A stretch of DNA of 40,922 nt from CAZFLM01 sp964519955 (GTDB lineage Bacteria; Armatimonadota; Chthonomonadetes; Chthonomonadales; CAJBBX01): the NCBI GenBank assembly GCA_964519955.1, contig CAZFLM010000062.1:1-40922 (forward strand). Direction: 5' to 3'. Below, piece by piece: positions 33,800 through 40,043 of the stretch. Positions within the stretch are counted from its first letter, which is position 1. Each line of letters opens with the position of its first letter. The notes beneath the pieces are model-generated. The model did not search any database. It was given only the letters and a program-made list of their open reading frames with translations, and was not told the origin of the DNA. The position numbers and the translations under genes were made by a program.

Positions 33800-34240
33800 C
33801 TACTCGCGCGGCGTCTGCGAATAGGCCCGGCCGTCCAGGTAGCTCTGGAGGATCAGCGCGGCCGCCATCGAGTCGACCGCCTGGCTGCGGCGCTTCCGCG
33901 ACACGTCGGCGTCGCGCATCGCCCGGTTGGCCTGGCTCGTGGTGAACCGCTCGTCGATCAGCTCGACCGGCACCTCGAGCCCCGCGCGGAGCTTCTCGGC
34001 GAAGTCCATCACCTTCTCCGCCTGCGGCCCCACCGTGCCGTTCATCGAGAGCGGGAGGCCGACGACGACGACATCGACCTCGTTCGCCTCAACCAGACTC
34101 CGAACTGCCGCCACGTCTCGCCGGTAACCCTCGGGCTGCCGCTCGACCGTCCGGCCAGGCAAGGCGACGAGACCGCGCTCATCGCTCAGTGCGGTCCCGA
34201 TCGTGCGATCGCCAACATCCAATCCGAGCGCTCTTGACAT
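33800..34240 (-). CDS. ruvX: RuvX/YqgF, Holliday-junction resolvase-like nuclease
   Basis: This 146-aa RNase H-fold protein is linked to 16S rRNA 5'-end maturation (YqgF) and proposed as a Holliday-junction resolvase. Motifs: LGLDVGDRTIGTALSD with the first acidic residue, VVVVGLPLSMNGTVGPQAE, IDERFTTSQANRAM, and VDSMAAALILQSYLDGR with the last catalytic Asp. The ATG at 34240 has a near-perfect AGGAGGA 4-5 nt upstream. It is the first gene of the ruvX-mltG-yqeG-aroE run. Confidence 0.95.
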   Translation of the reverse strand: MSRALGLDVGDRTIGTALSDERGLVALPGRTVERQPEGYRRDVAAVRSLVEANEVDVVVVGLPLSMNGTVGPQAEKVMDFAEKLRAGLEVPVELIDERFTTSQANRAMRDADVSRKRRSQAVDSMAAALILQSYLDGRAYSQTPRE

Positions 34241-34261
34241 CGGTCCTCCTCGGCGGAGTGT

Positions 34262-34267
34262 ATTATA
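34262..34267 (-). promoter_or_regulatory. Candidate -10 box upstream of ruvX
   Basis: The minus strand carries a perfect TATAAT 22 nt before the ruvX ATG, just upstream of the AGGAGG. No convincing -35 lies at 16-18 nt (GGGGCT at 17). The resulting leader would be only about 15 nt. Confidence 0.45.
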
Positions 34268-34369
34268 CCATGGGAGGTCCGCCGAGCCCCGGCGCGGTGC
34301 CGCTCCCCAGTTGCCTCCGGACACCCGTCGTCGGAGGCGGAACCTACAACCTCGTCAGGAGGCCCAACG

Positions 34370-35842
34370 GTGAAGTTCGTTCTCTCGATATGGCTGCTCG
34401 TCGCCTCGGCCACGGTTCTGTCCGCCCAGGGCACGCCCAAGCTCGATGGCCGGTGGGAGGGCAACATCATCATCCCCGGCCAGCCGATGCGCATCATCGT
34501 CGCCTTCCGAACCGACGGATCCGCGCTGTCGGCCACCATCGACGTGCCTACCCAGAACGCCACCGGGCTGGCGCTCACGAACGTCTCGCAGACGGGCTCG
34601 AAGGTCCACTTCGAGCTGCGGGCAGCGTCCGGCTTGGCGACCTTCGACGGCGAAGCGGCAGAGGCCACCATCAGGGACGAAGCCGGGCCTGGGACCATCG
34701 TGCGCATGATGATCCGGGGAGAGTTCAAGCAGGCCAACCTGGTCTATAAGTTCGAACTCAGCCCGCAGCGAGCGGAAGCCGAGCCCCCGGTCCCCTACCG
34801 CCGGGAGGCCGTCAAGGTGAAGAGCGGCGACGCCACCCTGGCGGGCACCCTCACGCTACCCGAAGGCACAGGCCCGTTCCCCGCGATCGTTCTCGTCAGC
34901 GACGTGGGTCAGCAGAACCGCGACGGCGAGATGTACGGCTTCAAGATGTTCCGGCTGATCGCGGATCACTTCACCCGGAAGGGGTTCGCAGTGCTGCGAT
35001 GCGACGACCGGGGCACCGGCCAGTCGACGGGCGACGCAGCCAACACGACCACCGCCGACGCTGCGAAGGATGTCCAGGCGATGCTGGCCTACCTGAGGGA
35101 GCGCAAGGACCTGAGCGCGAGCGGGATCGGCCTCATCTGCCACGGTGAAGGGGCGACGGCTGCGGCCATGGCCGCGGCCGAGACCAAGGGCATCGGCTGG
35201 CTCGTGCTCCTCGGCGGCTCCTCGATACCCGGCGACCGGCTGGTGCTGGCCCGTGTCGAGGCGGCGCAGCGCCTGATGCGAATGCCGGCCGCGGCGCGCG
35301 AGGACGATATCGCGCTGCAGAAGCGCGTCTTCGAGGCCGTCCGCTCCGGCAGCGGCCTCGACGCCATCGTGCATGGGGTGAAGACCCAAACGCTGGAACG
35401 GCTCAAGAAGGCCAGGAGACAGGCCGAGGCCGACATGGCCAAGCTGCCCAAGGATCAGCAGCGCCCGGTGCCCGATACCAGCGAAGCCGCGCTGGCAGCG
35501 ATCGACTCCCAGTTCGCGCAGGTGCGCACGCCCTGGTTCCGCTACTTCATCGACTGCGACCCCGCCACGTACATGTCCAAGGTCACTGCGCCGGTGCTGG
35601 CCCTCTTCGGAGAGCTGGATTCCCAGGTGCCGCAGGACGCCAATGTACCCGCGATGGAGGAGGCCCTGAAGAAGGGCGGCAACAAGGGCTCGCTTGTCAG
35701 GGCAGTACGCAGCGCCAATCACCTGTTCATCCAGGCGATATCGGGCAGCGTTGAGGAGTACCCCGCGCTGCCGAAGGTGTTCGTCCCGGCGCTCCTCGAC
35801 GCGATCTCCGACTGGGTCTCCAAGCTGCCCCCGGCGGGCTAG
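34370..35842 (+). CDS. Exported alpha/beta hydrolase-fold protein lacking the serine nucleophile
   Basis: The GTG start at 34370 has AGGAGG 8 nt upstream and opens a signal peptide (MKFVLSIWLLVASATVLSAQG). Residues about 22-135 are a beta-barrel-like N-terminal domain (LDGRWEGNIII...) seen in a group of S33/BAAT-type hydrolases. The fold domain follows, with GFAVLRCDDRGTGQSTGDA (near 205-220). The nucleophile elbow, normally G-H-S-x-G, reads CHGEG: Cys257 and Gly259 replace Gly and Ser. The Asp (417, in LFGELDSQVP) and His (451, in SANHLFIQ) of the triad are retained. It may be a non-catalytic binder, or use a different residue. It is the only plus-strand gene in the window, and its TAG stop codon starts repeat copy 2. 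Confidence 0.8.
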   Translation: MKFVLSIWLLVASATVLSAQGTPKLDGRWEGNIIIPGQPMRIIVAFRTDGSALSATIDVPTQNATGLALTNVSQTGSKVHFELRAASGLATFDGEAAEATIRDEAGPGTIVRMMIRGEFKQANLVYKFELSPQRAEAEPPVPYRREAVKVKSGDATLAGTLTLPEGTGPFPAIVLVSDVGQQNRDGEMYGFKMFRLIADHFTRKGFAVLRCDDRGTGQSTGDAANTTTADAAKDVQAMLAYLRERKDLSASGIGLICHGEGATAAAMAAAETKGIGWLVLLGGSSIPGDRLVLARVEAAQRLMRMPAAAREDDIALQKRVFEAVRSGSGLDAIVHGVKTQTLERLKKARRQAEADMAKLPKDQQRPVPDTSEAALAAIDSQFAQVRTPWFRYFIDCDPATYMSKVTAPVLALFGELDSQVPQDANVPAMEEALKKGGNKGSLVRAVRSANHLFIQAISGSVEEYPALPKVFVPALLDAISDWVSKLPPAG

Positions 35843-35941
35843 CCTCGATGATGCATGGGCGCCGCGGTGGGATGGGCCCGAGCCTGCCCTGAGTTCGCCG
35901 AAGGGCGCCCGTCCGCAGCCTCGCATCGCCACGACTGGCTA
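35840..35941. repeat. TAGCCTGG-ended mosaic repeat, copy 2 (102 bp, long-loop form)
   Basis: It begins with TAGCCTCGATGATGCATG, whose TAG is the stop codon of the hydrolase-like gene, and ends with CTGGCTA shared with copy 3. The central stem loop is enlarged by an insert containing CCCTGAGTTCGCCGAAGGG, itself an inverted repeat (GCCCT 35886-35890 / AGGGC 35902-35906). Confidence 0.85.
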
Positions 35942-36018
35942 GCCTGGATCATGCACGAGTGCAGTGGTGGGATGGGCCTCCGTGCCCGTCCGGGGATTCG
36001 CATCGATGGGACTCGCTA
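35940..36018. repeat. TAGCCTGG-ended mosaic repeat, copy 3 (79 bp)
   Basis: This tandem copy has the short central stem: GGATGGGC (35970-35977) with GCCCGTCC (35984-35991), eight pairs counting one G-U. It ends ATCGATGGGACTCGCTA and overlaps the next copy by two bases. Confidence 0.88.
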
Positions 36019-36095
36019 GCCTCGATCATGCGCGAGCGCTGTGGTGGGATGGGCCTCCGTGCCCGTCCGGGGACTCGCATCGATGGGACTGGCTA
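36017..36095. repeat. TAGCCTGG-ended mosaic repeat, copy 4 (79 bp)
   Basis: It is nearly identical to copy 3, at a 77-bp period, with right end ATCGATGGGACTGGCTA. Together copies 2-4 fill the convergent gap between the plus-strand hydrolase-like gene and the minus-strand ABC permease gene. The remaining 37 bp hold nothing I recognise. Confidence 0.88.
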
Positions 36096-36132
36096 GGTAG
36101 CTTCTACGCAAGGCAACACGCTCCACCCCGGC

Positions 36133-37782
36133 CTACCACTCCATGCTGCGAAGGCGCCGCGCCCCGAGCCACATAGGCAACGCGATGGCCCCCAGCGTCG
36201 CCGCCAGCACCACCAACCCCGCCCCCGCATAGATGAGCGCGGGCGGCGCCACGTGAGACTTCGCCAGGTACCACGATGCCAGCGTCGACACGGTCAGCAC
36301 CACCAGGTAGCCCATCTGCAGGAAGAACGTCATGAGCCGGCCGCCCGGCGACATGATGAACCGCGCGTTCTCCGCCTGGAAGTCGCACAGCAGCACGCCC
36401 GAACCGACCCCGATGCCGCAGAAGCCGGCGACGGCGCACCCCATCAGCGCGAAGTTGGTCAGCCAGTCCCATCCCGCCACGCCCCGCAGCACCCCGAAGA
36501 TCGCCGTCGTCACCACCGAGATGGCCATCGAGAGCGAGTATGCGTAGCCGAACTTGCCCACGAGGAACGCCCGCGGGTCGGTTGGCGACGAGAGGAGCAG
36601 CCAGAGAGCGCGCCCCTCGGTCATGAAGGCCGACATCGCAAGCCGCATCGAGATCATCGCCAACACCGGGTAGAGCATCTGCGCCAGAATCGCCGACGGC
36701 AGCCGCTCGATCTCGGCCATCGACCTCACCTGGAACAGGAACACCACCACGACCGCGATCGGGATGAAGAACAGCGAGAGCTGCCGCATGTCCCGCCAGA
36801 GGCTGCGCATGTCCTTCAGGAAGACGCCTCGCACGGGCGGAGGCAGCAGGCGAAGCCGCCCTTCCCAGTCCGCGCTCGACGTGCGCACCACGGTCCCCGC
36901 TTGCGTCGCCACCTCCTGAGCGCTCGACCACCCCCGCAGATGCATCCCGGAGGCAACCGCACCCGTCGACCAGAGCAGCACCGCCGCGCAGCCCCACAGA
37001 AGGGCCAGCGCGCTCCACACGTCGCTCGCCGCGCCGCCCCCCGACACCGCCTGGCCCGCCCAAGCCCACGGCCCGACGTGCAGCCACGGGTTGGAGACCA
37101 TCGCCGAGAGCGCCTGCGTCGTCCGATGGAACGTCTCCGCGTCGCCTGTGCTGCGCACGGCAAGGCTCAGCACCACGTACAGCCCTGCGAACAGGGCCAC
37201 GCCCAGCGCAGCCAGGATGTCCCGCGTGCGGTTGGCCGGCAGAACCCGCATCAGCACCATCACCGCGGCCGATCCGATGGCGCTCGGGATGGCGCAGAAG
37301 GCTGCCAGGGCAAGCAGGAGGTACAGCAGGTACGGAGGCGTGATGGTGCCGCGCGCCAGGCTGTAGGCCAGCAGCAGCGGCGCACTGACCACGAGGAAGA
37401 GGGCCGTGTTGGCGAGGGTCGCCTCGACGAACTTGGCCGCAAAGACGGCGCGAGGACGCAGCGGGGCCGAGAGGAGCAGCGGCAGTTCGGGGTTCAGGTA
37501 GAAGGTCTGGATGCCGACGGTCAGCGCCGAGAGCAGCAGCATCCAGAACGCGGCGAAGAGCCCGGCAGACGGCAAGCCGGCCAGCACCACCTGCATCGCC
37601 GGGTCGGTGCGCGCCACGTCGGCCAGCGGGGCGAAGAACTGCAGCCCGGTGCCGTACACCATCCAGATCATGATGCCGGACAGCAGCACGCCGCTCAGCG
37701 CCCGGCGTCGGTCGCGCTTGTCGCCGCGCGTGAGGGAGTTGCGGAAGGACACCCACCGCACCACCAGTAGTCTCGCGACCAT
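36133..37782 (-). CDS. ABC-2-like exporter permease, about 549 aa
   Basis: This polytopic inner-membrane protein has about twelve hydrophobic segments in two halves split by a cytoplasmic stretch (about 270-310). The recurring element LNPELPLLLSAPLRPRAVFAAKF in the first half is mirrored by LWLLLSSPTDPRAFLVGKF in the second. This matches the putative ABC exporter group, whose LLxSxPxxPRxxFxxKF motif is repeated in a pseudo-dimer. The MVARLLVVRW start (37782) has GGTGAG upstream; an in-frame ATG at 37797 without an RBS is the alternative. No ATPase gene is adjacent, so the partner must be encoded elsewhere. The substrate is unknown. The gap above it (37783-37944) carries several short ACACGCCGG copies and nothing else I recognise. 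Confidence 0.75.
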   Translation of the reverse strand: MVARLLVVRWVSFRNSLTRGDKRDRRRALSGVLLSGIMIWMVYGTGLQFFAPLADVARTDPAMQVVLAGLPSAGLFAAFWMLLLSALTVGIQTFYLNPELPLLLSAPLRPRAVFAAKFVEATLANTALFLVVSAPLLLAYSLARGTITPPYLLYLLLALAAFCAIPSAIGSAAVMVLMRVLPANRTRDILAALGVALFAGLYVVLSLAVRSTGDAETFHRTTQALSAMVSNPWLHVGPWAWAGQAVSGGGAASDVWSALALLWGCAAVLLWSTGAVASGMHLRGWSSAQEVATQAGTVVRTSSADWEGRLRLLPPPVRGVFLKDMRSLWRDMRQLSLFFIPIAVVVVFLFQVRSMAEIERLPSAILAQMLYPVLAMISMRLAMSAFMTEGRALWLLLSSPTDPRAFLVGKFGYAYSLSMAISVVTTAIFGVLRGVAGWDWLTNFALMGCAVAGFCGIGVGSGVLLCDFQAENARFIMSPGGRLMTFFLQMGYLVVLTVSTLASWYLAKSHVAPPALIYAGAGLVVLAATLGAIALPMWLGARRLRSMEW

Positions 37783-37944
37783 GCGCTCACCATCCATTCA
37801 CGCCGACGTGCGGCAGACACGCCGGCGCCCGGCCGCGCACACGCCGGAACACGCCGAGGCCGCCTCGAACACGCGCGGACCGATGGAGGGCTGGCCCCCA
37901 CGCACGCCGGCCTCAACGGTCCGTGAGCCGAGCAGAGGGCCTGG

Positions 37945-38571
37945 CTACACCGGTTGGAACACCGCTTGCGGCGTGGCAAGCTTGGGAGCCTGCGCGACCA
38001 CCTGGGGGGTCTTCTTGAAGACGCGGAGGAAGAGATCGCCGCGCTTGGCGACGGCCGCGGTCTCGGCCGCCAGTTCGCCGTCCGCCACGATGTTCAGCAA
38101 GACGGCATCCTCGGTGAAGTCGCAGGTCAACTCCTTCACCAGCCCCTTGTGCGAGCGGTCCAGCGCGTCGGCCACCCGCAGCAGTGCCGCCAGACACAGC
38201 ACCCGCTGGCGGTCCGGCTCCGACAGCACACCGAACATTGTGTGCTCCGGCGTCGGAAGGGCCTTGCGGTGGTACCGCGCGACGTTTGCGATGATCTTCA
38301 CCTCGTCGCGCGAAAACTCCGTCAGCGGCTCCGTGAGGATCATCATGAGCGCGTGCCGATGATGCCCAGGCCCGCCCACCTTGTAGCCGATATCATGCAG
38401 GATCGCGGCATATTCCAGCAGCTTGCGGTCTTCCCGGGCGAGCATATGGTACTCGGCAAGCTCCATGAAGAGCGTGCCCGCAAGACACTCGACCTGGTGA
38501 GCATGCCCCGAGTCGTACTCGTACTGCCGGGCCAGCTCCAGAATCGCCTCTAGCCGCGCGTTCAGGTTCAT
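37945..38571 (-). CDS. HD-domain protein equivalent to the C-terminal half of Ppx/GppA
   Basis: This 208-aa cytoplasmic protein starts at 38571 (MNLNARLEAIL) with GGAG about 8 nt upstream. HD-type motifs: HAHQVECLAGTLF (first His), AAILHDIGY (the HD pair), HHRHALMMI, and VARYHRKALPT. The spacing and the phrase IANVARYHRKA match the C-terminal domain of long exopolyphosphatase/GppA proteins rather than a free-standing GGDEF-linked HD. It lies directly downstream of the short Ppx gene, with only repeat copy 5 between. The pair therefore looks like one two-domain enzyme encoded as two chains. Intact HD residues suggest phosphohydrolase or nucleotide-binding ability. The stop-codon region reads TAGCCAGG, similar to the repeat ends. 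Confidence 0.82.
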   Translation of the reverse strand: MNLNARLEAILELARQYEYDSGHAHQVECLAGTLFMELAEYHMLAREDRKLLEYAAILHDIGYKVGGPGHHRHALMMILTEPLTEFSRDEVKIIANVARYHRKALPTPEHTMFGVLSEPDRQRVLCLAALLRVADALDRSHKGLVKELTCDFTEDAVLLNIVADGELAAETAAVAKRGDLFLRVFKKTPQVVAQAPKLATPQAVFQPV

Positions 38572-38600
38572 CCATACACTCCAGCAGCGTCGTGGGACTC

Positions 38601-38679
38601 CAGCCTGGATGATGCACGAGCGCCGTGGTGGGATGGGCCTCCGTGCCCGTCCAGGGCCACTCAGCAATAGGCCAGGCTA
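38601..38679. repeat. TAGCCTGG-ended mosaic repeat, copy 5 (79 bp)
   Basis: It starts CAGCCTGGATGATGCACG (first base changed from T to C), carries the short GGATGGGC/GCCCGTCC stem, and ends AATAGGCCAGGCTA. The final CTA is the TAG stop codon of the minus-strand ppx gene. Its right-hand segment matches copy 1 rather than copies 2-4. Confidence 0.88.
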
Positions 38680-39594
38680 CCGCGTTGCCCCGAACCGGTC
38701 GTAGAGCACACCCCACCGCAGCCCGCGACAACTCACGCTCACGCTGTCGAGCCCGGCAGCGTTCAGCACATGGGACAAGATGATGGCGCCGCCCAGGATG
38801 ATGTCGGCGCGCGCGGGATCGAGACCCGGCACCTCGCGCCGCTGAGCCACCGTCATCCCACCGTACAGGGCGACCTGCTCCTCGATGTCGTCCGTCGTCA
38901 GCCTCAGGCCGTGCAGGGCATCGGGATCGTGCCCGACAACCCCGTGGCGGACAGCCGCGACGTTGGTCAGCGTGCCGCCCACACCCACCGCAGTCAGGTT
39001 CGGCACGTCCGGCCGGAACACCTGCAGCACCTCGCGCGCGATCCCGTTGGCTTCGTCCATCTGCATGATGCTCGGCGGGTCGGAACGCAGCGCATCCTCG
39101 GTCAGCCGCACGCCCCCCAGTGGCAGGCTGAGCAAGCGAACTGGCTCCCTGGCGCTGCCCCCCCAGATGACCTCAGTGCTGCCCCCTCCGATGTCGATGA
39201 CCAGGATGCCCGCCTCCGTCGCCCAGCGGGGGTCGCGCCGCACCGCCAGGAACGACAGCCGCGCCTCCTCCTCGCCCGATATCGGCTGCACCTCGACGCC
39301 GATGGCCCGCGCGCGCTCGACGAACTCCTGCTGGTTCACGGCATCGCGAAGAGCGGAAGTGCCGACCGCCGCCACCTGCTCCACACCGTTGCCGCGGCAG
39401 GTCGTGACGAACGCGTGCAGCCCATCCAGAGTCCGCCGGATCGCGGCCTCCCGAAGGCGCCGCGCGTGGATGCCCTCCCCCAGGCGCGTCGTGCTCGCGG
39501 TCTCGAACACGCGGCGGAAGGCGCCGTCATCGCCGCGGTCCGCAATGACCAGCTTGATCGTGTTCGAGCCGATGTCAATCGCAGCGACGCGCAT
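38677..39594 (-). CDS. ppx: Ppx/GppA-type exopolyphosphatase, short form (305 aa)
   Basis: This cytoplasmic ASKHA-fold phosphatase acts on polyphosphate and/or pppGpp. Motifs: AIDIGSNTIKLVIAD (phosphate loop, 5-19), VGTSALRDAVNQQEF, PISGEEEARLSF, VIDIGGGSTEVIWG (second phosphate loop) and VGVGGTLTNVAAV. It ends SCRGLRWGVLYDRFGATR, where longer family members continue into an HD domain. Here that domain is the next gene. Short Ppx proteins of about 300 aa exist in several phyla, so this form can be functional. The ATG at 39594 has an ideal AGGAGG. Substrate preference cannot be read from the sequence. Confidence 0.92.
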   Translation of the reverse strand: MRVAAIDIGSNTIKLVIADRGDDGAFRRVFETASTTRLGEGIHARRLREAAIRRTLDGLHAFVTTCRGNGVEQVAAVGTSALRDAVNQQEFVERARAIGVEVQPISGEEEARLSFLAVRRDPRWATEAGILVIDIGGGSTEVIWGGSAREPVRLLSLPLGGVRLTEDALRSDPPSIMQMDEANGIAREVLQVFRPDVPNLTAVGVGGTLTNVAAVRHGVVGHDPDALHGLRLTTDDIEEQVALYGGMTVAQRREVPGLDPARADIILGGAIILSHVLNAAGLDSVSVSCRGLRWGVLYDRFGATR

Positions 39595-39711
39595 GGTACC
39601 TCCTGGGCAGGATGGATGGTACAGCGGAACCGGCCACGAAGCTCGTCACGGGGGAGAGTGATGGCCCGGTCCGACGAGCGTACGCGGGAGACGAACTGGC
39701 GAGCGGATCCC

Positions 39712-39954
39712 CTACTTCAGGGCGCAGCAGCCGCCGCACCCGCCGCGGACCGCCTCGGCGCCACACGTGCGGGCCGCGTCCGCGCCGGGCGTTCCGCACG
39801 GAGTCAGGCGGCGGCTGACGGCAAACGACGAGATGAGGCGCGCCGGCGACGCGGCTCCGCACTCCGGACAGACCAGGCCGCTGGCGCGGGAGTCCCGGCA
39901 CAGCGCCTCGAACGTGTGGCCACACTCGGCACAGCGGAAGTCGAACAGCGGCAT
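39712..39954 (-). CDS. FmdB-family zinc-ribbon protein (80 aa)
   Basis: This small cytoplasmic protein opens with MPLFDFRCAECGHTFEAL and CPECGAASPARLISS. That is the CxxC...CxxC zinc ribbon of the FmdB family, a group of putative regulatory proteins with no settled function. The C-terminus is Cys/Gly-rich (GGCGGCCALK), giving up to five further Cys. The ATG at 39954 has AGGAGG 5-6 nt upstream. Between it and alr lie a candidate extended -10 promoter and a 9-bp hairpin, so it is probably transcribed independently. Confidence 0.88.
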   Translation of the reverse strand: MPLFDFRCAECGHTFEALCRDSRASGLVCPECGAASPARLISSFAVSRRLTPCGTPGADAARTCGAEAVRGGCGGCCALK

Positions 39955-39973
39955 CGCTACCTCCTGCAGTGCA

Positions 39974-40007
39974 CGGACGAGACACCCGCGCGGGGCGATC
40001 TCGTCCG
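39974..40007 (-). other. 9-bp hairpin in the fmdB-type gene's 5' leader
   Basis: CGGACGAGA (39974-39982) and TCTCGTCCG (39999-40007) are perfect inverted repeats around a 16-nt loop. The stem lies between the candidate -10 box at 40020 and the AGGAGG. It could be a leader regulatory stem or the terminator of alr. Confidence 0.4.
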
Positions 40008-40019
40008 AGCATCACGCAG

Positions 40020-40028
40020 ATTCTAGCA
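40020..40028 (-). promoter_or_regulatory. Candidate extended -10 promoter for the zinc-ribbon gene
   Basis: Minus strand TGCTAGAAT combines TAGAAT (40020-40025) with a TGn extension. The -35 position overlaps the alr stop codon and has no good match, as is common for extended -10 promoters. Confidence 0.45.
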
Positions 40029-40043
40029 CAGCGCGCCGCGGCC

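Noticed and set aside
34234..34239. Plus-strand TTGACA considered as the -35 of the hydrolase-like gene
   Set aside because: The nearest -10-like TATTAT is 21 nt away, outside the usable range, and the hexamer lies inside the start of ruvX.
34856..35932. A 358-codon minus-strand frame over the hydrolase-like gene
   Set aside because: The plus-strand frame has a signal peptide, an RBS and a recognisable fold. The minus-strand product is low-complexity Arg/Gly-rich and begins inside repeat copy 2.
35840..36095. Three tandem units considered as a CRISPR array
   Set aside because: The whole unit repeats head to tail with no unique spacers, the units differ internally, and no cas genes are nearby.
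37945..37965. A degenerate sixth repeat copy beginning at the HD-gene stop codon
   Set aside because: TAGCCAGGCCC...TGCT matches the repeat end only over about 18 bases with several mismatches, and the core stem is not present downstream.
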